Shown here: piece by piece, positions 13,057-24,681 of the stretch
How positions within the stretch are numbered: position 1 is the first letter of the stretch
Layout of the letters: each line of letters starts with the position of its first letter
Origin: Rotaria socialis
Lineage: Eukaryota > Rotifera > Eurotatoria > Philodinida > Philodinidae
Direction: 5' to 3'
Assembly (NCBI GenBank): GCA_905331475.1
Contig: CAJNYU010003614.1
Span: forward strand, 62,001 to 126,000
DNA length: 64,000 nucleotides
The notes under the pieces: generated by a model
Databases searched by the model: none
What the model saw: only the letters and a program-made list of their open reading frames with translations
What the model was told of the DNA's origin: nothing
Program-made: the position numbers and the translations under genes

Positions 13057-15267
13057 ACTAACTTGTATGTCGAAGAAGAGTCATTCATTCTTTTTTTTTG
13101 TATTCTATCTGTGATATGATATATCTGGCTGGTCCAGTTTTTTCTATTCTAATCGTATTCATTTTTTTTTCATTTTCTCTCAAGGTGTTGTTGGTTTCCT
13201 TTGTATTTTTTTTGTTCCCCTGTACTGCTTTTAAAATACCAAAGAAATGGATGTTTGTACATTTTGCAATTAAATTTCATATGAGAAATTTGCACAAAAT
13301 AAAAAGTAAATACTTTTAAAAAACAATTTTTCTTGTGAATTTGAAATTTTATCTAATTGCCTAAATGTATTGTAAACCAAAGGAATTCTTTAGATAGTGA
13401 AAAGTCAAGCCTGCTATAATATATATGTCTCAATAGAAACGCATATACATATTTTACTTCGAATTGGAAACATCGGCAATATAGAGTATAATAGTGCAAT
13501 TCAAATGTTGTTTCAGATTTTAGGCAAGTTGAAACCACAAAACATGATCAAGATGTAATTAGCATTCATCAATATAATAACATTAACGTTCATATAACAT
13601 GAAGATAAATTTATCTTTTTGAAAACACATGTTTACTGATGTCTTGTTTTGATTTTTTTTCTCAAAAGAATCGCTCTTTTCATTTATTAATATAAATTAC
13701 TCAATGATTAGAAAGTTCAAATTTCGATTGAGAAATTTTCTATGTTATGTTCCTTATGTTTATGTAAACATGATTACAAAGGGAATGTATAATATGACAT
13801 ATATTATATGTATCACAACAAGCAAACATATCTCACAGAAATACATAGATTCATACAAAGTCACATACGTAATCATTTAATAAAATATATTATATTTTAA
13901 CTTGAATCAAAACTAGACGTAGAATAGAAAAATTTATAAATAATCCATAACATGTTACTTTCATATAGAATTACTAGGAAATTACTTTATCCTGTAAATT
14001 ATATTGATTCCGAATTATATTCTAGGTCGCTCATGTCTCGATCGTTCAACGGCTTGTACTGATTAATCAATAGAGAACATCTTTTGTCGATAGATTGTCA
14101 GATTGACATCAAATTTGAACCATGACGATGTCACTTTGAACGCAGAAAATCTACATCCGCACCTTATTTCTGTGAAGGATTAAAACTCTGCTGACAAGAT
14201 GCTCATGCAAATGTCGAAAAGTAGCAGTCATGATATTCAGGGAGATTTAAAAAATGATTGAGTACCAATCTAACTATAGCTAAAAATCTATAAGTATGAT
14301 ATTGCAGTTAAGCTATAAAAATAAAAGTACAGCTGGTTGCGATACTAAAGAAGACTTCAGAACTATGAAAGTGTAATATGTAGGATACCTTTCATACGCT
14401 CTATTGGCATTATTTTCATCTGCATAAAAAGCATCTTCACGCATGGCAACAAGATAGAATTAAGAACTTAACCAAACATGAAGTTTCTCTGAGAGATAGA
14501 GCAAAATTCACAGAAAGATTGAAATTGTAGACCATCTTGGCTGTTAGAGAAAGAGTAAAAAGATAAGTTTAAAATAAAACTCAAGTGCACACGTGAGTAG
14601 AGACTAAAAGTATAAAAATAATAGGAAAAGCTAAAAGATCAAGAATAAAAAAAGGAACAAAAATTTTCGAATGTGTTGAACAATTTAATTTGCATATGAA
14701 CTAAAAGTTCAAAAATCATACAACGATGATTAAAGCGTCTGTTAACTATTGATTAGTGTTATTTCTGGTTTGTGCGTGAAAAACCTATATTCCTGCAGGA
14801 CACTATTCATAATGTACTCACGTATGAAATCAAACTGATGCATTAAACCCTGAAGAAACAATTTCAAGTCAATTCAAATCGAAGATTATTAATGTGAATG
14901 AGGATTCATTGAACAAATATGATTTTATTTCATTTCTGTAATTAATTCTTTATGCCAAACTCAAGTGTGAAGAAATTTATAGATTAAAAGCTCAACTATC
15001 AAGATCACTCTATAGGTTTAGTCATTTTACTATTTCTTCATGCAAAAATAGAACTCTTTCATGTAAATTATTTTCTAAGATTGACAAAATTGGTATCAAA
15101 ACTATTGATGAGTTCTATGTAGAAAAAAAAAGTTTCTTTCTTATAGTAACCTTATTTATTTAAAACTTCTGTATTCAATTCAAAATCATTTGTTGGAAAA
15201 GAATATGATGTTCTAAAATATACATTTAGATTTAGATTTTATTAAAGAATTAAGAAACCGGTAAAGC
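13057..15267. other. Intergenic region, 2.2 kb
   Basis: Lies between the 3' end of the semaphorin (+) and the 3' end of the small minus-strand gene. AT-rich and unique, with no supported gene or repeat. Confidence 0.7.
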
Positions 15268-16041
15268 TTAAATAAGTCGAAGAATTTGTCGCAGTGAAGA
15301 TGAAATATTTATGCCAACTAATTTCCATTTTAATGAAGAAAAATCAAGTTTTTCTAAAATCTCTTTTTGTAATTGTGGTTCCATACTATCTTGACGACTA
15401 TTTACGTAAAGAAAACAAAATTAATACAATGAAGAGCTAAGTTAAGAAAAACTTACGTAAAAATATTAAAAAAATATCGTTCAGAAAATGCAGCAATACC
15501 TTCGAATTGTGAAAGACTAATTTTTGCATTTGATGGCAAATCAAGAAGGCCAATCACTTGTGTAATAAAATGTGTATCAATTGTACGCATATATGAATCA
15601 GATAAAGCATCTGGAAGAACCTAAATATTTTCAAAAATATTCTTTCAAAGAAAACAAAAATGCAAATGAAAAAGAGAAATATTCGAGAGTTTTTAACAAT
15701 CTGCAATACACTATATAGTTTCATTTTTGACATATACTTTTGTTTTCTATACTGTTAAATCTTGTAACAGTTGGTTGTTCGTTTTCTTTTACCTTAACAC
15801 TTAGTTCTCCTTCGTTATCTTTATGTTTGTCAAAAATACGTTTGTACAATGTATGTCGACGATTATTAACTCGACAGTAGTTCTCCAAATATTCTCTTGG
15901 TGTAAGTGCTACAAAAATAATTTTATTTGTTATGTAATCGTCGATAAAAACAAAATGCGAAAAAAACTCACTTTCAAAAAGTTTTACATCGAAAGGTATC
16001 CAAAATCGACTTGCTTGTTGTGATAAAATAACACTATTCAT
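15268..16041 (-). CDS. Unrecognised small protein, 4 exons, possibly 5'-incomplete
   Basis: Minus-strand exons 16041-15972, 15908-15793, 15620-15457 and 15397-15268 join in phase at GT..AG sites and give 159 aa (MNSVILSQQASRFWIPFDVK to LRQILRLI). No single open frame shows this; it appears only after splicing. The middle part (YKRIFDKHKDNEGELSVK, then SNAKISLSQFEGIAAFSERY) has the spacing of a degenerate EF-hand pair: acidic loop DKHKDNEGEL followed by an amphipathic helix. Key calcium-binding positions are incomplete, so calcium binding is doubtful. A stop lies in frame shortly upstream of the Met, and an acceptor (CTCAG) sits directly before it, so an earlier exon may exist. Function unknown. 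Confidence 0.6.
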
Positions 16042-18198
16042 ACCTGAGTAAGAACGAGCTTGCTATTTTGTTAGATCGAGTCAATATAAAAGAATTAATT
16101 TATTCTCTGTAAAAAAAACCTACTTCATCATGATTAACCATGAATCCATTAGAACTTTCATGCATCTTTCTGTAATTCAATATTATGACTTTCGGCTTTT
16201 TCTTTCTTCTGTTTCTCTCTTTTTCTACTACTTGATTACTTATTCTGTAAACAAAAAGAGAAACAGACACTTGTTGCTACTCGTTGCTTTCTTAATCTTC
16301 AAATTCAACTATTGATATGTTGATTTTCTATTGCCATACACATTCGTCAAAAATATGCAGAACGGTAAAGAAGAAAAAGAATCAGTTGAATAAGTTGTCT
16401 ATTGACTTTTAATTGTACTTTGCGTTGTTTTGTGCGTGTTTTGTGTCGGTCACCAATCTGAAAAATATTAAGACACGACGTTCGCGTAATTTCTTATTGA
16501 GTAAATACTCTACTATTCTCATATTCCTTGTGTCAATTCAATTATTAAAGTGAAGAAACAAAGATATTCAAATTTTTCTTTCAAAAGTCATCATTTTAAC
16601 TATTTTATTCTAGTTTAATTCAATATTTTCTGTATTAATTGAATTAAAAAGAGTAATTCAAATTGGATATTTTATTCAAGTAAACGTTTTCTTTTAATTA
16701 TAAAAGAAATGATCAGCAACAAAAAGAAAGCTAACAAACAATCACTTAATGAGAAGTAAATATGTGAACAAGTTGATCCACGAATGAACATATGACAAAC
16801 AATCGGAGATAGAGTACGAGAAAATATGTAGCGTTCCTTTTTATAAAAACAAATACAAATTCATGGTAGCAATGACGAAGAAAAGGTTCTGTTGCGGACT
16901 AATGTCAAAATTTACTGATGTTATTACACTTTTATATCTTCGACGACGTTCTATTATTTTCTGAAGTTACTTTTCGATGCAGCTCACGAATGACAACTGA
17001 ATTTGAACTCCTTTTCAACAAGAGATATCTCATAAACCAAACAAAAAACGGAAAGTTGTAATGTTCTTCTAATTCGGATGTGTTTACAGTGTGAAATTAG
17101 ATATTAAGTGATGCGTAGATTCGTTTTTGACTTTCACCAGAATGAACTGGTTGATTATAAGTTATTTTTGGAATAGAACGTCATTTGTTGTTTCAATGGA
17201 CGAAAATTTTGATAATATTATCGTGCAATGAAATTAAAACTACGCTAAATATATAACAGTCAATAAATATGAAATTTAAATCAATGAATTTGTTTTTTTT
17301 ATCTCTCGTAAATACTTGAAATAATGACTGCCGTCTAACATAATAAATTTTTATGGATAAGAAAAGAGCAACCATATCTACTGAGTTGAAGCGATGCGGA
17401 TTCTAATAAATCTTCTCACATTATGGCAAAGAAATTAGTTAGTGTAACTTTTTGCTCAAATCGAAAAATCATAATTCTTACTCATTGCCAATAATTTACT
17501 GAATATTTTTTGGATTATTAATAAATTAAGGTATTTCAAACGACATCATCATCATCGAAGACGAACTTTACTTTTTTTTCTTTGCTACGATTCGCAAAAA
17601 CTCTATTTGATGATCATCTAACAATGAACTCATGAAGTTCTTCGTTTCCTTAATTGAAGTCTAATTAATACTATAGTAGGTATTATTTTCCATACACTCA
17701 TTTTAGTCGTATTCAGGTTCGATAGGAAACAAACTGCCTGTGTAATTTCTTGATTTCTAGTTAAATCCTTGAATTCAAGAGATTCATTCTTATTCCTCTT
17801 TCTATATTTCGTTGGATCTTGACATATCATTTCTCTGCGTCAATCTCGCGTGGTTTTTCGTTGCAATGGCATGACTTCATATAGTATTATTTTTTATAAA
17901 AATGAATCTAGTATATCAATTTTAACAAGATAAATAGATGATGATGATGATGATGAATCTAGTAGCTCTCTTTTATTTAGTATCAAATTTCAAAGTATGA
18001 ATCTAAACAAAAGATGGACAATACTACGTTTTTCGATGAAAAGTCTCGTGTTAAAAATTCTTTTTACTTATGAATCATTTCTATTAATATGTCATTTTTT
18101 GGGTCGATAAAAACGAAAGATACAACGCAGAAGATAACTATTTCAACAACAAATAAAAATATTTATCTTGTGCATTTAAAAAAAAAGATAGTACAGAC
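16042..18198. other. Intergenic region, 2.2 kb, divergent promoters
   Basis: Separates the minus-strand four-exon gene from the plus-strand membrane protein, so it should hold both promoters. It contains a (GAT)n run at 17938-17956. No coding signal is supported; the short open frames lack family resemblance. Confidence 0.65.
17938..17956. repeat. (GAT)n microsatellite
   Basis: About six GAT units in intergenic DNA. Confidence 0.85.
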
Positions 18199-18201
18199 AG
18201 T

Positions 18202-19035
18202 ATGTTTCAAGGCGGCAGGAGTACAATGAGTCTTATAACAATGCCAAGTATTGATGAGGAACAACGCCATCCTAGAGCCATTCTTCAAACGAATCAATCA
18301 ACTATTAGCTCTGAAATTCTTAATTTACCACGCACTGTTATTGATGTGTTTGATGATATATATTCAAGTCGAGTTCATCGAAGATGTATTGATTTCAGTT
18401 ATTTCACGTTGCTTTCAATGACATTAGGAGTTGTTTTTTGGGTAGCTTATTGGATATCATCTAATCGATGTCAAAATTTGAGAAATCCTCAATCAAACTC
18501 ATCTATTTGTGATTTTGTCATCGTTTTTCAAGTATTCTCAATAATATCAATTAGTATTTCACCATTCTTATTTATACTTATGATTTATTCATGGATACGT
18601 TATTCGTGTCATAATCCGTTAGATCCGATTCGAAATAAATTTCTTGAATTAAAATTAGAAGATAATCTATGGCAACAGCAATTAAGTTATTATTATAATG
18701 TGAAGATGTCAAGATATTCTCGTTGTCTACGTCGTAAACAAGAAATGGAATTACATGAACGAGGTTATGGCTATGTCATATTGTCATCACATGGGATTAT
18801 TCTTGATGAATTAATACTCTTAAGTGCGCGAACTAACATAATTGATGAGGGCGTTATTTATAATGATGAAAACATATTGAAATTAACTTTTAAAAAAACT
18901 TGTCTACGACCGTGGAAAATCCATCTTTCAATTTATCTACCTGAGAATTATGTTGAGCAACGCTATAGAGAAAAGCTCATGCAAATATTAAAAATTCAGA
19001 TTCGAATTGAAAATATTTTTCCACATAATTCGTAA
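18202..19035 (+). CDS. Unrecognised two-pass membrane protein, intronless
   Basis: Single-exon frame of 277 aa. A polar N-terminus of about 65 residues is followed by two hydrophobic helices, about residues 72-92 (FTLLSMTLGVVFWVAYWI) and 112-136 (VFQVFSIISISISPFLFILM). These are joined by a short loop with two Cys and an N-glycosylation-like Asn. Then comes a charged C-terminal region of about 140 residues with Arg/Tyr-rich stretches, ending IRIENIFPHNS. The helical hairpin suggests both termini on the same side of the membrane, probably the cytosol. An AG acceptor (GACAG) lies one base before the ATG. No family is recognised. Codon use resembles neighbouring genes, supporting a real gene. 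Confidence 0.65.
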   Translation: MFQGGRSTMSLITMPSIDEEQRHPRAILQTNQSTISSEILNLPRTVIDVFDDIYSSRVHRRCIDFSYFTLLSMTLGVVFWVAYWISSNRCQNLRNPQSNSSICDFVIVFQVFSIISISISPFLFILMIYSWIRYSCHNPLDPIRNKFLELKLEDNLWQQQLSYYYNVKMSRYSRCLRRKQEMELHERGYGYVILSSHGIILDELILLSARTNIIDEGVIYNDENILKLTFKKTCLRPWKIHLSIYLPENYVEQRYREKLMQILKIQIRIENIFPHNS

Positions 19036-21285
19036 ATATTCAAGTTCGTTCTTATTACTGAATAGTCATTACCTTATTTCGTTACAAATTAACTATTACA
19101 TTCGAGTTTTTCAAATTTCTGCAAATAAACTGTTAATTTTAATAATTAAATTGTTTAACTAGGCGTTTTAATCATGTTTGCATATTAGTTAATTCTAATA
19201 TTTCTCTATTTTTTTAAGAGAATTTAGTAAATAGTGGTTTCATTCATGTGTATAGGATGGTACGGATGTTGAATGTTCGCTAGCAGACAGTTTCAATATA
19301 AATATATCATTCTATCTTAGAAATAAAAGCATTATTTCTCATCTTTTGTCAATGCTTAATCGACCCATTATTTTATACTTCAACGGTTGAAGAATATTAT
19401 CCGTTTAGATAAAGCTTTTCTTTTAAGCAGAAACGCGATATAAACCTTCAACAAAATAGAGAAAATGTTTTTCAAAAAATAAGACAAGCAATATATGTAA
19501 TAATGTTAGCATATTTTAGAATGGCTGTCCGTAAATAATAATCAATAGAAATCTTGAAAGTTTAAGATCACTTTGACTTCACATTATAAAATAATGAAAG
19601 GAAACTGCCGAATGATTTTTCAAATATAGACATAATTGTTTATCAAAGTTGAGAATATTGAGTTAATTGAAGCAGAAAGAAAAGGTTATGAGCGGTGCTA
19701 CTTAAAAAAAATGATTTCTACAGTCATACGACTGTTTACGACGATAGACAACATTATATGTATGGAAATGTTGTTTTTTATCATTTCATGGAACTAATTA
19801 ATTTTCTACTCAAAAAATAGAATGCCTCAAAGAACATAAAATACTGAATAACTCCTCAGAATATCATTCTACAAATTATATCGCATTTGTCACTCATCAG
19901 AATACGACACCTTAGAGAAACATGATTAAACTATTTTGACTTATAAGTCACATAATGCCATGTCTTTCATTAAGTAAAGACATTTCCTCAAAAGAGTTTC
20001 AATGATTTCTATAGATTTCTATCCAAAAACTCCCTTAGAAGTTATCTTTTATTAAGAAGAAATTTCATCAAGTATATATTTATAACTCTCTTTTATTTCA
20101 TAAAATAACTTTTGTTTTGTTTTGATTAAAAACGAAAAGATTCGTGCATAGAATCACATCTAATTTTATACTAGCAGTTTTTCATAAGCAAGACATTTCT
20201 TTTTCCTCTTGGAGTTCTTTGCCGTCAAGCATTTTCCTTATAATGCTCATTCCGTTTATACCTACCACATAGTTTTATTTCTCTTTACTTCTTCTTTTCC
20301 TCGATGTCGATATTTTATACGAGTAGTTAATTGAGTTGATCTCAGCTTTTCTTCGGAAAAAGTTAAAAATAACAAGATGCATAGCAGAAAATAAATCAAT
20401 AGTTTTCTCTCGTCATACTTTTTCTTGTCAAATAAGGAAGAGAAAAAGTAATAAACTTAAAAATAATCACGCCTATGTCTTAATTTGCATAAGATCCGAC
20501 TTTTAAATCTACCCACCGACCGAATAAGCTCATTATTTAATTTAATTTCAGCCATCTATATTTATGTATCTTTGAATCCCAACAAAAATAAATACTGATA
20601 GAACAAAAAAAAGCAATGCTCTAGTTTATAGATATTACTCGTAAAGAAAATTTTTACAACTTCTAGAGTTTGAAATTTCAAAATAAATCTCTTATTTCTG
20701 TTTTTTCTTTTGTGAAACTCACATATATTTTCGAAGCAAATAGTGCGTGTAAGTTTAAAAGCGAGATTTTTGTGACTCCCCACACCCTCCCCATTACAGA
20801 CTTTAATGAGTTTAAAATTGAGCTAATTAGAAGCTTGACTAACCAGGCTGCTGTTTCTTCCTTTTTTAATTACAGACTACACAAAAAAAGCAATGCTGAC
20901 CCATTACAGACCATAGAAACTAGTCTCTGTCATTGTTAAATATACGAGCTAACAACTAATATTCCATTGACAGGCACAAGCAAATAGGTAATGACCTAAT
21001 TATAGGTTTTGGGAATCAAGGTAGATTTTTCAGATGAACTATTTTGAATTGTTTTAGTAAGCCTAATGGATATATGTGAGTTCCACATTTTAGCCCCAAA
21101 GGGGCTGCGCTAACAAGCTTTTTCATTATGCGACCATTAGTTTTCTTTTTACATCCGTCAAGTCGTTGTATTTTTTCTTTCTGGTGGAAGCTAATTGTAT
21201 TTGCTATTTCCCTCTATAGATAAATGTAATATATAAATTTAGCTTCTTTTTATTCTATCATTTTATCATTTGCATAACATTTTAG
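19036..21285. other. Intergenic region, 2.25 kb
   Basis: No gene is firmly supported. An open frame at 20670-20939 encodes PLQTIET near its end, echoing LLQTIET just upstream of the next gene's start, so part of this stretch may be a duplicated or alternative 5' exon. A short perfect stem (AGCCCC-AAA-GGGGCT) lies at 21092-21106. Confidence 0.5.
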
Positions 21286-21324
21286 CTATTGCAAACCATT
21301 GAAACTCATTGGCATCTAATAAAA

Positions 21325-22091
21325 ATGACAATAAATGTGAATACAACCAAAATATTTATTGAGCAATCTCCAACAGAATCATCGTATGATGCATATAATG
21401 ACAATAAAGACATTATATGGCCTACAGTTGTTGGCATTTTTGTAACATTAGCATTAGGCTGGATGATATGCCGTTATAAATGCTCATCAAAAGAACGATC
21501 ACCACATAGTGTTAGATGTTGTCCTAAATCATTATGTAAAAATATTCGATTATGTTTTACGTACATATTTGGGTATATAATTTAGAATTAATTATTTTAT
21601 TTTATTATTTTTATTATCGACGAAAGATCAATTTTTATTTAGACTAAAACATGATCAGCAACAAGATCTTAATTCTCGGATACCAATGAATAGTAATAAA
21701 GCAAGGTAATATTTGAATCAATGATATAATTAATTATATACTCTTTTTCTTTGATTTTGTTTTGACAAGAACATCTGCTAATAGTCTACAAGAAATTCCA
21801 TTTCTTGTCGATCGATCATCAATTAATCGATCATCCTTCTCACAAGTACATCAACAATGGCCACCACCATTTGTACTTGATCAGTTACCTTCGTTTCCCT
21901 TGTCAATAACAGTTCAACCAACAATTACATCATCGCCACCAAAACGACATCCATTACGTCGTGATTCGACACTATATGGACTAAATAATGAACGACGAGA
22001 ATCCTCATTGTGGCCATTTCGTACGATTAATGCAGTATTTCATAAACAAACGAGTGAAATAAAAGAAAATGACCTTTTTCTTAGCTCTTGA
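21325..22091 (+). CDS. Unrecognised single-pass membrane protein, 3 exons
   Basis: Exons 21325-21572, 21643-21705 and 21770-22091 join in phase and give 210 aa. An extracellular-type N-terminus of about 37 residues (two Asn-X-Thr-like sites) is followed by one hydrophobic helix at about 35-53 (IIWPTVVGIFVTLALGWMIC). A Cys/Lys/Arg-rich juxtamembrane stretch (CRYKCSSKERS, CCPKSLCKNIRLC) that could be palmitoylated comes next. The tail is Ser/Pro/Arg-rich and ends with a stop at 22091. There is no cleavable signal peptide, so it is probably type III. The frame is open upstream of the Met to an acceptor at 21285, so an extra upstream exon is possible. No family recognised. Confidence 0.65.
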
Positions 22092-24681
22092 ACTTACATA
22101 TTGTTTTCGTTTTTCACAATTACAAGAGCATGACTCAATGCAATTTACTCACTATTTACGAGCTTGTGTTATCGACGTGCAGCAACACCTTGTAGATTAG
22201 AAAAACCTGTAAAAATAATTCGAATGAATTGGTCTGCTCTACACATTTACATCAACTTTGATTAAAACATGAAGAATTAACAGGAAAACTGAAAATCGAA
22301 TTTTTGGCAAAACATTTAGTTTATACAAATAATTGTAATTGTTCTAAGAGACTATCCTAAAAGTTTCTGCCTACATTCATGTTGTATGTTTGAGATATTG
22401 AATATGCAAAAGTTAAGCGACTGTGTAGAATGATCAGAAAAAATGAAAACTTTTGGATGTTAAAGATCTTAAGAATGAAGTAATCATATTGATTGAAACT
22501 TTTTAATATATTCTTAGAATGATGAAACTATCTTATGAATAAATTTCTAATCTAAATTTTGACCTGGTACATAAGAAAAAATAGCACACTTTGTATTTCG
22601 TGAATATCTTGTTCATGTTTGATGATAGATAGATAGAATTACACCCAAAATATATCCCCTGTAATTGTCTACGAGATACGCATCCAACGTTTTTTCGGTA
22701 GAAAGCAAAACAAAATATATTGAACACGTTCGACAGAAGAAACTTCTAAAGATTTATAATTCTTTTTGAAACATATCGTTGTTGAACATTGGTTACAATA
22801 AAAATAGAATGTAGACATTTTCTAGTCGTTGAAGTACTCTACCAATCCATTGTCATTTGATTATTTCCATACTCATTCTTACGATGTACAGCACTAAACT
22901 TCTTTTCACGATGCTCGAGAAATTAGCTGTACCATTCTTTAGTTTCGGAGCTCCTGGGAAAAGAGGCATAGATATGTGAAAATAGCATCTGTTGACTTTA
23001 GATTTTATTATCTTTGTTGAAAAATGAATAATACACTAGATTCATAGGCAAAAGTGGAATTGAAACTATCTTCTTCGATTCAGTTAACCAACAATATCGG
23101 GTTTTAACTTTTGTTTAATAGAATTTGGAAAAGTCAGGATTTTTTACTTTCAATTTACTTCCAACGACGTTTTACTGACGTGATGGGAAAGAGCAGACTG
23201 GATAGAGCTTTAAAAAAACGTTTGCATATTGCGTTTTCTTGTTATTGAGATTCTAAAAAAGATTCTAAATATAATTTTGAAATGACTTAGGAAGTTGCTT
23301 CTTTCGAATTTTTTTCATATTTTTATTGTGCTGTCTATAGAAAAATTTTCGATACGTGTCTCGTAAAGAATTCAATGGGATATTCTTTGAGCTTAGTTTG
23401 ATTTATGTATGATCAAAAATGAACGAAATATTTACGACGATCAGTATTTCCTCTGCTAGTCAAAGTCAAACAGTATTATTTTAAATTCATTGATCAGATC
23501 CGTATGGCTGAATGATTTTCGAGTCATGCAAGTTTAGCGATGATTGTTAAATGTTTAATATATGAATACATAGGTTCTATATGATTTTTATTAGTTTTAT
23601 CTTAATTATGTTCTTCTTTATTCAAGTAAAATTATATGATGTGACTAATGAAACACACACTGTAAAATATTGCATAAACAATGAAACAGTCAAATAAACA
23701 TATGACCTAAACAGCGGTAGATTTTTTCTTTAAATTTAAAAACATAACTTTCTGAAAGAATAATTTCCAAATATTTTGATGTTCATATACATATTTTGAT
23801 GTACCAGAATAATACAAAGTGAATAAGTTATCGTAGAATGAAATGTTTTTATCCGAAATAAGAACTTTGATCAAAGACGTATGTTCAGTATTACTGCAAA
23901 AAACATATTTATACCATGATGGAGTAAAATGTTTTACCCGTTCAAAAATAAAATCTGGAGAGATAAAATTAGAAACAAAATGATTTCTTTTTCTTCTATT
24001 ATTATGAATAACCAGTAGTTAATAGAACTCTGCAAGAAATCATTTCAGTATTGTAATTCAACATAAGAAACTACGTACAAAAGCTAGAAGCTATATACGG
24101 TGGCACAAAAAAGACTCGTTCTTTCTATGTGATTGAATCAATTAATGAAAGTTAAACTATATATAGATGGTAACTCATTCATGAAGAAAATTTTATAATC
24201 TTAACACTATCAAAACAAAAGAGCAATAGATAAATTGCATTGTAGTGTAATATCAAATTTCTCTTTCACATTCCTCAAGGATCAAGTTATACAAACGCAT
24301 ATGCTAGTTGTCGCTAGTCGATGATAGCGTTTTAAGCAAATAAACTTGGGAAATTGTTTTTATCAATATGATTTTTCTTGTCTTGAGTCATTCGACATGA
24401 AATGACACTGAATAGATAAATCAATCAAATATTTTGATTAATAATAGTATTGATTGTTAATAGACCAATAGTATGTTAAAGAAAAATAAATATGACATTG
24501 AAAGGATACATTTCTTTCTTTTATTTATTGACATTGAATTTATTCGAATAAAACAATAGGAATTACTAGATCTGATGTATAAATATGAACAATGATAAAT
24601 GATGATCAAGTAAACAGAATCGGATTTATCTTTTTCAAACTCGAATCAAACATAGTTTTTAATAACAACTTTCTTTTATAG
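22092..24681. other. Intergenic region, possibly holding ASPP 5' exon
   Basis: AT-rich unique sequence with no convincing coding exon. The ASPP gene below begins with an acceptor at 24681, so its first exon and promoter should lie here, but I could not place them. Confidence 0.55.

Noticed and set aside
13098-13319. Phe-rich 73-codon frame after the semaphorin
   Set aside because: T-rich 3' flanking sequence; no conserved pattern.
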